Below are positions 29,250 to 38,014 of a stretch of 64,000 bases of DNA, piece after piece. The notes beneath the pieces were generated by a model. It did no database searches, was not told where the DNA came from, and worked only from the letters and a program-made list of their open reading frames with translations. The translations under genes and the position numbers were made by a program. Numbering within the stretch: position 1 is the stretch's first letter; each line of letters opens with the position of its first letter. Source of the DNA: an uncultured Bacteroides sp. (GTDB lineage: Bacteria > Bacteroidota > Bacteroidia > Bacteroidales > Bacteroidaceae); the NCBI RefSeq assembly GCF_905207245.1, contig NZ_CAJLKP010000011.1, forward strand, positions 42,915 through 106,914. Reading direction: 5' to 3'.

Positions 29250-31733
29250 TTATAGCCCTTTTGCCGTCAAAATGTACTCATTTCCTGCATTCGTATCTAT
29301 GTCATACACATACGTCTGTGCATATTCCGGTACACAAACTGGAGCATTGGCTGCAACCAGTGGCTTGCGAATACTCTGTGATTGCAAAAGCGGGTTATCA
29401 GATACTTCCTGCGAGGTAGAGCTCAATTTTTCCCCATTCAAATAAAGGGGAGTCAGACTTCGGATGCGGAGTGTGCCGCCGATATTAGAAGTGATTATGG
29501 CTGTTTGCAACTCACCGTTTGCCCATCTCATTTCTTTAACCGTAAATCCTCCGCGGCAACGGATACCTTTTAGTGTTCCCTGTTTCCATACTTCGGGCAA
29601 TGCCGGAAGAAGATGAATGGCACCATCATGGCTTTGAACAAACATCTCGGCAATACCGGCCGCACAACCAAAGTTTCCGTCAATCTGGAAAGGCGGGTGG
29701 GCATCAAACAGGTTCGGATAAGTACCTCCATTTTGTCCCTTTTCATCGGTAGTGGGATGAAGTTGTTCGGTAATCAGTTGATAAGCGTGATTGCCGTCCA
29801 GCAGGCGTGCCCACAGGCAGACTTTCCAACCCATAGACCAACCGGTGGAGTGGTCACCACGACCGATTAACGATTTTTTGGCGGCTTCGAACAGGATAGG
29901 AGAGTTGTATGCACTGATCTGGCGTCCGGGATATAAGCCCCAGAGGTGGGAAACGTGACGGTGGCGGTCTTTGGGATTATCCCAGTCGTGCATCCACTCC
30001 TGTAATTGGCCCCAACGACCTACTTGCATGGGGGCTAGATGATTAACTACCATTTGCAGACTATCGGTAAATGCGGTGTTTTCCTTCATTAACTGGGCGG
30101 CAGTAATGGTATTATAGAACAAATCGTATATCATCTGGTTATCCATTGTGGTTCCTGCAACGACTACGAAGTCCCGCTTCCCATTGACAACCGGTCTGTT
30201 CTCCGGAGAGTAGGAGGGAGCTACCACCAGCCAGTTATTTTCAGGTTCACGTACCAGAAAATCCAGGTAGAACTCGCAAGCACCACGCATCAGAGGATAT
30301 ACTTCGGCAAGATAGTTCTTATCACCGGAGAAAAGATAGCGATCCCACAAATGTTGACAGAACCAGGCGTTGCAGGTAGGCCAGATGCCATAACCGGGGC
30401 CGTCTACGGCACCAGTGCTGCGCCAGATATCCGTATTATGGTGCAGCGTCCAGCCGCGGCAGCCATACATAGCGGCGCTTTCACGTCCCTGTATGGCTAC
30501 TTCTTTCACTAATTGCAGGAAAGGTTCGTGTATTTCGGGCAGGGAAGTGCTTTCGGCAGGCCAGTAGTTCATTTCTACATTGATGTCGGTGGTGTATTTG
30601 CCATCCCACGGGGCACGGAGCTGATAGTTCCAGATACCTTGCAGGTTGGCTGCCTGTCCGCCGGGTTGCGAACTACATATCAGCAGGTAGCGTCCGAACT
30701 GGAAGTACAGGGCCGCCATTTGCGGGTCGAAGCTGGAACTGAATTCTTTGACGCGTACGTCAGTCGGTTTATCGGCCTGGGCATTGCGACCCAAGTCCAG
30801 TGATACGCGGTTGAAGAACTTCTGATAGGTGCTGATATGGGCTGCTTTACTTTTTGTATAGTTCTTGTTTACGTTTGCCAGATACTTCTGCGCCGTAGCT
30901 TGGGCATTGCCGGAGACGTCTTTATAGTTCACAAAGTTGGTGCCCATGGAAACATATAGAGTGACGCTATTGGCATTTTTCACTTGCAGGGTGCTGTCCG
31001 ACAATACTTCCAGATTTCCGCCGTTGTTCTCTATACGGGTGAGGGCGGTGAATTCAACTTTACCTTCGATGCCTTCGTGGTCATTGGCTTTCCCATTGAG
31101 TTGCAGCTCTTTTCGGGGAGAGATGCAACGCACAATGTTCTCTTTGTAAGGAGTTGTATATTTGGCGGTGAATGAGATGCTCTTCTTTTGTGAGGCTGTC
31201 AGGCGGATAACCAGTACCTGGTCGGGGAAAGAAGTATAGGATTCCCGGGTATAAGTCACTCCGTTGGCTGTGAAGCGGGTGGTGCTGATAGCTTTTTCAA
31301 TATCCAGATCGCGGTAATAATCAGTATAGTTACTGATTCCGTCGAAATCGAGATGCAGCGTTCCTACAGTCTGATAAGGCATTCCATTGGCTGATTGTGA
31401 GCAGATGGCGGGGCCGCAAAGAGCCTGTGCTTCCGCATTCTTACCTTCGAAGATAAGCTGGCGGATGCGTGGCAAAGCCTCTTTGGCTTTAGGGTTGGTA
31501 TTGTTGTGAGGGGAGCCGCCCCATACGGTTTCTTCGTTCAATTGGAACTGTTCGTGCGCAGGATCACCGAAAACCATCGCACCTATACGTCCGTTACCTA
31601 ATGGCAGAGCTTCCACCCATTGTGTGGCGGGGGTGTCGTACCATAATTTAAGTGTTTCATCTGCTTGCTGTGCCTGCACGTTACTTCCTATGCAGGCTAC
31701 GGCGAAGCATGCTAATAACCATTTCTTTATCAT
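29250..31733 (-). CDS. GH95 glycoside hydrolase (alpha-L-galactosidase/alpha-L-fucosidase family)
   Basis: An 827-residue protein with a signal peptide (ending near NVQAQ). It shows the full GH95 layout: an N-terminal beta-domain (WVEALPLGNGRIGAMVFGD, QLNEETVWGGSPH), a linker, an (alpha/alpha)6 barrel (LQGIWNYQLRAPWDGKYTTD, NVEMNYWPAES, WSMGWKVCLWARLLDGNHAY, FQIDGNFGCAAGIAEM) and a C-terminal beta-domain. The Asn of NVEMNYW and the Asp of IDGNFG correspond to catalytic positions known in the family. In RG-II loci the GH95 enzyme (BT1010 type) removes L-galactose from chain A; alpha-fucosidase action is the alternative. It has its own promoter region at 31761-31820 and terminator at 29157. Confidence 0.93.
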   Translation of the reverse strand: MIKKWLLACFAVACIGSNVQAQQADETLKLWYDTPATQWVEALPLGNGRIGAMVFGDPAHEQFQLNEETVWGGSPHNNTNPKAKEALPRIRQLIFEGKNAEAQALCGPAICSQSANGMPYQTVGTLHLDFDGISNYTDYYRDLDIEKAISTTRFTANGVTYTRESYTSFPDQVLVIRLTASQKKSISFTAKYTTPYKENIVRCISPRKELQLNGKANDHEGIEGKVEFTALTRIENNGGNLEVLSDSTLQVKNANSVTLYVSMGTNFVNYKDVSGNAQATAQKYLANVNKNYTKSKAAHISTYQKFFNRVSLDLGRNAQADKPTDVRVKEFSSSFDPQMAALYFQFGRYLLICSSQPGGQAANLQGIWNYQLRAPWDGKYTTDINVEMNYWPAESTSLPEIHEPFLQLVKEVAIQGRESAAMYGCRGWTLHHNTDIWRSTGAVDGPGYGIWPTCNAWFCQHLWDRYLFSGDKNYLAEVYPLMRGACEFYLDFLVREPENNWLVVAPSYSPENRPVVNGKRDFVVVAGTTMDNQMIYDLFYNTITAAQLMKENTAFTDSLQMVVNHLAPMQVGRWGQLQEWMHDWDNPKDRHRHVSHLWGLYPGRQISAYNSPILFEAAKKSLIGRGDHSTGWSMGWKVCLWARLLDGNHAYQLITEQLHPTTDEKGQNGGTYPNLFDAHPPFQIDGNFGCAAGIAEMFVQSHDGAIHLLPALPEVWKQGTLKGIRCRGGFTVKEMRWANGELQTAIITSNIGGTLRIRSLTPLYLNGEKLSSTSQEVSDNPLLQSQSIRKPLVAANAPVCVPEYAQTYVYDIDTNAGNEYILTAKGL

Positions 31734-31760
31734 TGTTTTTCATTTTTGGTATTTCGATTG

Positions 31761-31820
31761 CAAGATTAGGCAGTTTGCGGCACTTTCAGGGGGAATATCT
31801 GGCTAAAAAGGAGTAAAAAT
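31761..31820 (-). promoter_or_regulatory. GH95 promoter: weak -7 box plus operator candidate
   Basis: On the - strand, TAATCTTG (31768-31761) is a one-mismatch -7 box. CAGATATT starts exactly 33 bp upstream (31801-31794), as before SusC-2. The adjoining block TTACTCCTTTTTAGC parallels TACCACCCTAAAAA there, but less well. No -33 TTTG is seen. Confidence 0.5.
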
Positions 31821-31852
31821 AGAATTATGTCACATTGCAGTGCATTTCCTTT

Positions 31853-32506
31853 TTACTTGAAAGCTATTGCCGCTATCTCTTCAGCCTTGTCCACTATGTA
31901 ATCCGGGTGGAATGTTTCCAATTCCGTGCGCGGACGGAAGCCCCAGGTTACACCGCAGGATGTCACTTCCGCATTGTTGGCAGTCTGCATATCTACGCCG
32001 GAGTCTCCCACGTAGAGAACGTCTTTTGTTGAAAGTTGCGCTATTTGCAATATGTCATGTACAACGGTGGGATCGGGCTTTACATTCACCCCTTCCCGTT
32101 GCCCGAAGACGGCGGTGAAGCGGATATTTGGGAAATAGTGGGCTATCAGTTTCTCAGTGGCAGCCTGATATTTATTGGAAGCAACGGCCAGTTGCAGGCC
32201 TTTGGCTTGCAATTCATCCAGAAGTTCCGTAATGCCGGGATAGGGACGGCTTTTGTCGGCGTTATGCTGGTCGTAATAAGGTACGAACTCTTTGCGTACG
32301 CGCAAAACATTTTCTTCCGTTCTGCTTTCTTCGGGCAGGGCACGTTCAAATAGTTTGTTGATGCCGTTGCCAACCATGAAATTATACTTTTTTTCTTCAT
32401 GGGTGGGATAACCTAACGCAGCTAATGCGTGGTTGGTACTTTGTGCCAAGTCGGCAATGGTGTTCAGCAGGGTTCCGTCTAAATCGAATATAACCAGTTT
32501 CTTCAT
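31853..32506 (-). CDS. gph: HAD-superfamily phosphatase, phosphoglycolate phosphatase (Gph)-like
   Basis: A 217-residue protein with HAD motif I VIFDLDGTLLNT at the N-terminus (nucleophile Asp8, acid/base Asp10), motif II ASNKY, motif III Lys in VKPDP and motif IV GDSGVDM. The helical cap (residues about 20-85) is of the phosphoglycolate phosphatase/beta-phosphoglucomutase type. It is cytosolic, of ordinary length, and sits inside the PUL without an obvious pathway link. On the - strand, TATATTTG at 32544-32537 is a good -7 box about 30 bp upstream. The precise substrate is unproven. Confidence 0.85.
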   Translation of the reverse strand: MKKLVIFDLDGTLLNTIADLAQSTNHALAALGYPTHEEKKYNFMVGNGINKLFERALPEESRTEENVLRVRKEFVPYYDQHNADKSRPYPGITELLDELQAKGLQLAVASNKYQAATEKLIAHYFPNIRFTAVFGQREGVNVKPDPTVVHDILQIAQLSTKDVLYVGDSGVDMQTANNAEVTSCGVTWGFRPRTELETFHPDYIVDKAEEIAAIAFK

Positions 32507-32536
32507 ATTTCTTTAGGTGTTTTTTATTAGAGAACA

Positions 32537-32544
32537 CAAATATA
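32537..32544 (-). promoter_or_regulatory. -7 promoter box for the Gph-like gene
   Basis: TATATTTG on the - strand matches TAnnTTTG and lies 31 bp before the start codon. No -33 TTTG is found at a spacing near 19 bp. Confidence 0.5.
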
Positions 32545-32653
32545 GCGCATTCCGTTCAAACAATATCAGAGTAAAAGAAGAAAACTCTGCAGGGAGACTT
32601 CTGCTATCTTGTGGCATATCTTCCGTTACTTTACGGGGAAACTCTTTTTATCC

Positions 32654-32805
32654 CAAATGGTAACTTCATTTACATGCCGAGGTAAAGGTCGTTACATGCC
32701 GTGGTAAAGACCGTTACAATAGGAGGTAAAGGTCGTTACATGCGGCGGTAAATGCTTTTACATCCTGCGGTAAATAATTGGTAAATGCAATGTGTTGATA
32801 TTTAG
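32654..32805. repeat. Tandem 22-bp TTAC-N8-GTAA array (copy A)
   Basis: Five units start at 32670, 32692, 32714, 32736 and 32758, each TTAC-8 nt-GTAA-6 nt, exactly 22 bp apart. A half unit lies in phase before them (GTAA at 32660). TTAC and GTAA are complementary, so each unit is a small palindrome. A near-identical array is at 63728-63880. The rest of the 384-bp gap holds the Gph promoter and the terminator at 32813-32863; no gene is seen. Confidence 0.9.
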
Positions 32806-32812
32806 TGGTATA

Positions 32813-32863
32813 TGCAAAAAGAAAATTCCTCCTTACTGAAAACAAAGTCTCAGTAAGGAGGAA
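32813..32863 (-). terminator. Terminator of the GH28-DUF4861-GH43 unit
   Basis: TTCCTCCTTACTGA (32826-32839) and TCAGTAAGGAGGAA (32850-32863) form a perfect 14-bp stem with a 10-nt loop. On the - strand the stem is followed by TTTTCTTTTTG, a good U tract. It lies 27 bp after the GH43 stop. Confidence 0.82.
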
Positions 32864-32890
32864 TGAATGATGATAGCTAAAGCACTATTT

Positions 32891-34570
32891 TTATTTCTTG
32901 GTGATGCGGAACCAGTCAACATCCGCCCATCCGCCGTCATTGGTCGTGATGGCAGGACGTGTGCAGAATGTACCTACCTTTACGCCAATCCATTTGCCCT
33001 CTTTGGCCTGGAAGGGTTTGCCAAGCGACTGATACTTCTTTCCGTCGAGGCTGTAACTGAAATTGCACATTACCAATAAGTCATGTCCGCCTTCGCTCTT
33101 GGAGATTTTCTTTCCGTCGCTGGTGAACTTTACTTTCAGGTAGATAGTGTTGTCCGTTAAGTCAACTGTGCCGTTCACTTCTTCCGGAGTGCCTTTGTCG
33201 GCTTTCGGGCAAGATACCTGAGAAAGAACGAGTCCTTTATCTGTATTTTCCAGAATCAGTCCGGCGTAGTCCATACCCATCACTACCAGTCCGGTACGTT
33301 CGCCTTTATATTTCTCTGTCGGCTTGAAGGTCAGCTTCATTGTAGCGGTGAAGTTGGGAGCCGGAGCTTTCTGCAACAACAGGTTGGCAACGTCGAAGAG
33401 ATTCTTGTACTCTTTCACAACCGGATAAGAGTACAGGCGTACAATGCTTTGGTCGCCTGCATAATAGGCCCACTTCTCGTTGATGTTGGCATGCCATTGC
33501 CATTGTGGGGACAGGGTATAACCGTCGAATTCATCACTTTCCTGCGGAGTGCAGATAGGATAAGTCTTGCCTACGTTAGGTTTCTTGTAAGTCATCACGG
33601 GTTCGCCGCAGCCGTCACCGTCTTTGTCGATACCGATAACGGGCCAGTCGTTCACCCATTTCATGGGTTGCAGATGCACCAGACGACCGTAAGCGCCTAC
33701 GTCCTGGAAGTGGAAGAACCAGTCTTCACCGGTCGGGGTGTCTACCCATGCACCCTGATGGGGGCCATTCACTGGGCTGTCACCTTGTGCAAGCACTGTT
33801 TTCCATTCATAGGGACCGTATACGTTTTTGGAGCGGAGCACTACCTGCCAGCCTGTGGGAACACCACCTGCCGGATGGAAAATGTAATAGTAACCGTTGC
33901 GTTTGTAGAATTTCGGGCCTTCGCAAGTCTGGTGTGCCTCATGACCATCGAAGATGATGCGTGACGGAGTGATGGCTTTGGTTGCTTCGGCATTCAGTTC
34001 GCAGATGGTGATGACACTTTTCAGTTCGGCGCGGCTGCCTGCATAGGCATGAACCATATACACTTTACCGTCGTCATCCCAAAGCGGGCAGGTGTCGATG
34101 ATGCCTTTGCCCGGCTTCACCAGTACAGGCTCGGTCCACGGACCTTTCGGATCTTTGGCTTTCACCATGAAAGCACCCTGGTCGGGGTCTCCCCAGAAGA
34201 TATAAAACTCACCGTTGTGATGGCGGATGGCGGGCGCCCATACACGGTTACCGTGTTCGGGACGTTCGGGAGTTTCAATGGGGGGGAGTGCGTAAGGTAC
34301 GGCAGCACCGATGATAGTCCAGTTCACAAGGTCTTTGGAATGGAGTATCTGGAGTCCGGGCAGACAATTGAAACTGGAGGATGTCATGTAGTAGTCATCT
34401 CCTACACGGCAGGCGTCCGGGTCGGAATAGTCTGCATAGAGCACCGGGTTCTTGTACTTACCATTTCCTTGGTCGGCTACCCATACCTCGGAAACATAGT
34501 TCTTCTGCTGTGCCGCCAGTGGCAGGGCGAGCAACAGGCATAGACTCATGAGGGTCTTTCTTGCTTTCAT
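32891..34570 (-). CDS. GH43 glycoside hydrolase with C-terminal beta-sandwich
   Basis: A 559-residue protein with a signal peptide (ending LAAQ). The five-bladed propeller domain (about 35-345) shows NPVLYADYSDPDACRVGDDYYM with the general-base Asp, GIIDTCPLWDDDGKVYM with the pKa-modulating Asp and CEGPKFYKRNGYYYIF with the general-acid Glu. Residues about 355-559 form a concanavalin-like sandwich (SDEFDGYTLSPQWQWHAN) found in many GH43 enzymes. Activity is most likely alpha-L-arabinofuranosidase or beta-xylosidase; the subfamily cannot be fixed by eye. It is the last gene of the GH28-DUF4861-GH43 group and is followed by a strong terminator. A palindromic repeat sits in the 128-bp gap before it. 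Confidence 0.92.
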   Translation of the reverse strand: MKARKTLMSLCLLLALPLAAQQKNYVSEVWVADQGNGKYKNPVLYADYSDPDACRVGDDYYMTSSSFNCLPGLQILHSKDLVNWTIIGAAVPYALPPIETPERPEHGNRVWAPAIRHHNGEFYIFWGDPDQGAFMVKAKDPKGPWTEPVLVKPGKGIIDTCPLWDDDGKVYMVHAYAGSRAELKSVITICELNAEATKAITPSRIIFDGHEAHQTCEGPKFYKRNGYYYIFHPAGGVPTGWQVVLRSKNVYGPYEWKTVLAQGDSPVNGPHQGAWVDTPTGEDWFFHFQDVGAYGRLVHLQPMKWVNDWPVIGIDKDGDGCGEPVMTYKKPNVGKTYPICTPQESDEFDGYTLSPQWQWHANINEKWAYYAGDQSIVRLYSYPVVKEYKNLFDVANLLLQKAPAPNFTATMKLTFKPTEKYKGERTGLVVMGMDYAGLILENTDKGLVLSQVSCPKADKGTPEEVNGTVDLTDNTIYLKVKFTSDGKKISKSEGGHDLLVMCNFSYSLDGKKYQSLGKPFQAKEGKWIGVKVGTFCTRPAITTNDGGWADVDWFRITKK

Positions 34571-34602
34571 GTTTTTTAGCTATTAGTGATTAGTTATTTG
34601 TA

Positions 34603-34710
34603 AGCTACAGGCTACAAGCTACGAGTGCCATTCGGCACGATAGCGCAGCTACTTGTCACTCGTAGCTTGTAGCTTGTCACTTAATTTAGTGCATAGCACT
34701 AAATTATCAC
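34603..34710. repeat. Composite palindromic repeat, copy 1
   Basis: GCTACAAGCTACGAGTG (34611-34627) pairs perfectly with CACTCGTAGCTTGTAGC (34657-34673), a 17-bp stem. An inner hairpin GTGCC-ATTC-GGCAC lies at 34625-34638, followed by the conserved ATAGCGCAGCTACTTG. A second palindrome TAATTTAGTGC-ATA-GCACTAAATTA (34683-34707) abuts it and contains the stop codon of the DUF4861 gene. Related copies are at 36057, 59133 and 63916. Confidence 0.9.
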
Positions 34711-35919
34711 TTTCACCGTTGCCGGATGTTCCAGTTCCTCCTTCCACTCGCGGATATAGGCAAACCATGCTTCGGGCGTCTTGTATCCGAAAGTTTCTTT
34801 CATGGAAGTGAATGTGATATTGTGAGTGAAGTATTTGCTGCCTTTGGCACCAATGGTGTACAGATAGTTGGCTTTGTCCTTCACTTCATCTTTTACATAT
34901 TTCTGTGGAATGTACGTACCCAATCCTACGGTTTCTTTGGCGTACTTCACCGTGTCATTTACGGGCCAGTCCGTTCCCCAGCAACCTATCAGACCTTTGT
35001 GGTCGGAGTAAGAGACAGAACCTTTGATGTCTATGACGCCGGTACAGAAGATTTCATCCTTCAGTGGTTCGGCAAAGAAAGTTTCCACGAATACGTCGCG
35101 GTGTCCGCCGTAGAGGGTGTAACGGTTGGTCATGTTCAGTTCCGAGCCCTGATATTGCCAGTCGGTCACTTCTATTTCCGAGATGGTGCGCACCGGACCG
35201 TAGGCAATGATACGTTCGGTGAGAGTGGCAACGGGAGTGATGTGGGTTGCTTTCTTGCCGTCCCAGCCTTTCAGTGCACCCAGACCGCAACTGCCGCCTA
35301 CCAGGAGAACATCATCTCCGAAACCACGTGCCAGTTGTTCGTCAGTCGGATAGAATTGTGATTCTTTGATTTCGAAACCTTTATTGAATTTTCCGTAGAT
35401 ATCAACGGTTTGCTTATGGTCGAAGTACAGGCGGTAAGCCACTAACTCAGACTCGAAAGCCGGACCGTGGTGATGCATCTGGTTGTATATATTGCTGGTG
35501 CCCGGAATGGTTACGGACTGCACAGGCACATGTTTGCCTCTTTTGTCGCTGACGAGCATTTCTGCATACACGCGGGCGGGATACGTCTTGTCGCTTTTGG
35601 CAGAAGACAGGGTGACAGTCAGTGTCTTTTTGCTCTTGGCGGGCAGGTCGATAACGAATGCCAGTTCATCGGGGCGGCGGTCACCGTCCAGATCGTCCAG
35701 TTGCGAGGGGATTTCCTCGTTGCCGTTCATGACAACTGCCGAGCGTACACGGAATTGGGGATTGATTTCGCTGAGTTTGATTACTACCGGTTCGTCAGCT
35801 TTCGCCTTGTTCCAGGCATTGCTTACTTCCACTGTAAAACTCTTTTCTGCGTCTTGTGCCTCTACTACAGCAGAAAGGCCGCACAATAACAGTAATACTG
35901 TAAAGATTTTCTTTCTCAT
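34699..35919 (-). CDS. DUF4861 secreted protein of the pectin locus
   Basis: The start is taken at MRKKIFTVLLLL (35919) since it begins a signal peptide; the 14 residues before it in the open frame do not fit. The 406-residue product ends its signal peptide near VEAQ. The rest is beta-rich with an NMHHHGPAFESEL-like His cluster (NQMHHHGPAFE), GGHRDVFVETFF and GLIGCWGTDWPVN. I recognise it as DUF4861, a family common beside pectin lyases and GH28/GH105 genes. Its catalytic role is not known to me. Its stop codon TAG lies within a palindromic repeat. On the - strand, TACTTTTG (35955-35948) is a plausible own -7 box. Confidence 0.8.
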   Translation of the reverse strand: MRKKIFTVLLLLCGLSAVVEAQDAEKSFTVEVSNAWNKAKADEPVVIKLSEINPQFRVRSAVVMNGNEEIPSQLDDLDGDRRPDELAFVIDLPAKSKKTLTVTLSSAKSDKTYPARVYAEMLVSDKRGKHVPVQSVTIPGTSNIYNQMHHHGPAFESELVAYRLYFDHKQTVDIYGKFNKGFEIKESQFYPTDEQLARGFGDDVLLVGGSCGLGALKGWDGKKATHITPVATLTERIIAYGPVRTISEIEVTDWQYQGSELNMTNRYTLYGGHRDVFVETFFAEPLKDEIFCTGVIDIKGSVSYSDHKGLIGCWGTDWPVNDTVKYAKETVGLGTYIPQKYVKDEVKDKANYLYTIGAKGSKYFTHNITFTSMKETFGYKTPEAWFAYIREWKEELEHPATVKVII

Positions 35920-35947
35920 GGTTCTTAAATATATAATTAATTTGCCA

Positions 35948-35955
35948 CAAAAGTA
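35948..35955 (-). promoter_or_regulatory. -7 promoter box for DUF4861-GH43
   Basis: TACTTTTG on the - strand matches TAnnTTTG, 29 bp before the start. CAAAATAG starts 33 bp upstream (35988), echoing the spacing of the other PUL promoters, but the flanking CACC-TAAAAA block is missing. Confidence 0.45.
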
Positions 35956-36056
35956 GTGCAAACCTCGCGTAATTCCTTTTCTATTTTGATATAAATACTG
36001 TCAGCTTTGTGAGTAAGGTCAATAAATTTGTTTGCGTACATTCTTTATTAACTTAT

Positions 36057-36146
36057 ATCTGCACGGTTATGAATCAGCTACAGGCTACAAGTGCCTTTCG
36101 GAACATAGCGCAGCTACTTGTAGCTTGTAGCCGGTAGCTCGTAACT
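36057..36146. repeat. Composite palindromic repeat, copy 2
   Basis: After TCTGCACGG and GAATCAGCTAC the core runs CTACAAGTGCCTTTCGGAAC, then ATAGCGCAGCTACTTG, then GTAGCTTGTAGCCGGTAGC. CTACAAGT pairs with ACTTGTAG. The core is base-for-base the same as in copy 4 at 63961-64000 and in the same orientation. It sits in the 282-bp gap between GH28 and DUF4861. Confidence 0.88.
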
Positions 36147-36201
36147 AATACGTTATGAATTAACTGATGATTTACTGAGTATCTGTCATCCTGAACCCTA
36201 A

Positions 36202-37812
36202 TCACTTATACAAATCGATGTTCAAAGCTTTAGCTGCCGAGTTGTTATATGTTTTTCCGTTTACTTTCAGGTCTTTGGCCTGCTTCACCTGCAATGCCTT
36301 GCCTTTTGTCTCTATCTTTACATTTTCGATAGAAACATTTTCGGCCTGGCTAATAACGATACCTTCTTTGGCATCCGTAACCACAACATCTTTTACATGT
36401 ACATTGCGGATAGGCATTTCCGGCAGACCGTTGAAGAACATGGCACGTCCGGCACCTTTGCAAGTTACATTCGTAATATGGATATCGCGGAAAGCGGGAG
36501 TTTCTTCCGTTACGGGTGGAACAGACGATTTCATTCTGCCTGCCAGGTCAGCTTCCGTTTCTTCACCGGCAGCCTTGCCGCCATAGAAGAGGTCGAACAG
36601 CAGTGCTTCGTGCGGAATGTCAATCATATTGATGTTGTGGATATAAATACCTTCAACCAAACCACCACGTCCACGGGTACTTTTGAAACGCAGACCTACG
36701 TCTGTGCCAAGGAATGTGCAGTCTGTTACATATATATTCTTTACGCCGCCTGACATTTCGCTACCTACCACAAAACCGCCATGACCGTGCAATACGGTGT
36801 TATTCTTTACAATCACATTCTGGCAAGGCTCGCCACGTCTGCGGCCGTCTTCGTCTTTACCTGACTTGATACAGATAGCATCGTCACCCGCATCAAAGAT
36901 GTTGTTGATAATCAGTGCATTCTTGCAAGACTCCAAATCGAGTGCATCGCCATTCTGCGAATACCAGGGATTGAATACCTTTACATTGTGGATAGTGATA
37001 TGTTCGCATGACAGTGGGTGCAGACACCAACTGGGGGAGTTCTTGAAAGTAACGCCTTCCAATAATACTTTCTTGCTCTTCACGATATTCAGCAACACCG
37101 GACGCAGCCACGGGCGGATTTCATTCCATTCTTCATCTGTTTCAATGCCTTCCGGATTATTGAAATCTTTGGTAGCCATAGCTCCTTTCAAAGCTCCGGC
37201 AGTGGGATACCAGATGCTACCGGATGCATCGACAACACCTCCCGATTTAACCAGGCTATTCCATTGACCGGAAGTCAGTTTGCCTTTCTTCACCGGACGC
37301 CAGCTATCACCCGAACCATCGAATACGCCATGTCCTGTAATTGCAATGTTTTCAGCATTCCATGCAGAAATAGGGGATTGGCAACGACGGGTATCCAGTC
37401 CTTCAAAAGATGTCTTTATAATAGGATAAGCTTCAAAGTCGTCTGTGAACAGAACCAGTGCGTTCATCTCTGTGTACAGATTAACATTGCTCAGCAATTC
37501 GATTGGACCGGTCAGCCACAAGCCTTCGGGGATGACTACTTTACCGCCGCCTTTAGCGTTGACTGCTTTGATTGCGTCGTTGATAGCCTTGGTATTCAGT
37601 ATAATGCCGTCTCCTTTGGCTCCAAAGTCTATAATACTGACTGTATAGTCCGGAAATGTGGGTTGTTCCACTTTCGGCATATCGAAGGGTAAATTCTCAT
37701 AGATACTATCATCTATATAATCTCCGTTTTGGGCTTTCACCGTGTTCTGAACGGGTAGCAAAGGGAGGGTTAGTGCAGTAAGCACCAATAGCTTTTTGAC
37801 AAATGTGTTCAT
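36202..37812 (-). CDS. GH28 polygalacturonase-family enzyme
   Basis: A 536-residue protein with a signal peptide (ending TVKAQ). It has the right-handed beta-helix of GH28, with an N-terminal FGAKGDGIILNTKAINDAI block, NGDALDLESC, GDDAICIKSG (catalytic Asp pair near 308), GHGGFVVGSE (His near 342) and GLRFKSTRGRGG with the substrate-binding Arg/Lys. It cleaves galacturonic-acid linkages of homogalacturonan or the RG-II/rhamnogalacturonan backbone. Exo- or endo-action cannot be told. It is the first gene of the GH28-DUF4861-GH43 group, with an operator-bearing promoter about 205 bp upstream. Confidence 0.95.
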   Translation of the reverse strand: MNTFVKKLLVLTALTLPLLPVQNTVKAQNGDYIDDSIYENLPFDMPKVEQPTFPDYTVSIIDFGAKGDGIILNTKAINDAIKAVNAKGGGKVVIPEGLWLTGPIELLSNVNLYTEMNALVLFTDDFEAYPIIKTSFEGLDTRRCQSPISAWNAENIAITGHGVFDGSGDSWRPVKKGKLTSGQWNSLVKSGGVVDASGSIWYPTAGALKGAMATKDFNNPEGIETDEEWNEIRPWLRPVLLNIVKSKKVLLEGVTFKNSPSWCLHPLSCEHITIHNVKVFNPWYSQNGDALDLESCKNALIINNIFDAGDDAICIKSGKDEDGRRRGEPCQNVIVKNNTVLHGHGGFVVGSEMSGGVKNIYVTDCTFLGTDVGLRFKSTRGRGGLVEGIYIHNINMIDIPHEALLFDLFYGGKAAGEETEADLAGRMKSSVPPVTEETPAFRDIHITNVTCKGAGRAMFFNGLPEMPIRNVHVKDVVVTDAKEGIVISQAENVSIENVKIETKGKALQVKQAKDLKVNGKTYNNSAAKALNIDLYK

Positions 37813-37906
37813 TCGTGATACTATATTTTAGTTATAAATTATTCGTTATTAGTTGTGGATTAACAGGTCTTTCCTTAACTCTCAACTTCTTTAATTATTA
37901 TCCTCC

Positions 37907-37934
37907 CGCAAGCGGCTCTCCCGAGTGGCTTACG
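37907..37934 (-). promoter_or_regulatory. Hairpin in the long GH28 leader
   Basis: CGCAAGCGGCTC and GAGTGGCTTACG around a TCCC loop form a 12-bp stem with two mismatches and one G-T pair. It lies between the predicted GH28 promoter (-7 at 38015-38022) and the start codon (37812), so in a leader of roughly 200 nt. Function unknown. Confidence 0.4.
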
Positions 37935-38014
37935 AAAGAAATAATAAATGATTCATGTTAACCTAATTCTAACCTTAAATAAATATTATGAAAAAACCTC
38001 TTAATTACCGTTTG

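Noticed and set aside
32670..32779. CRISPR-like array
   Set aside because: The units are palindromes with 6-8 nt variable parts, not 24-47 nt repeats with unique spacers, and no cas gene is present.
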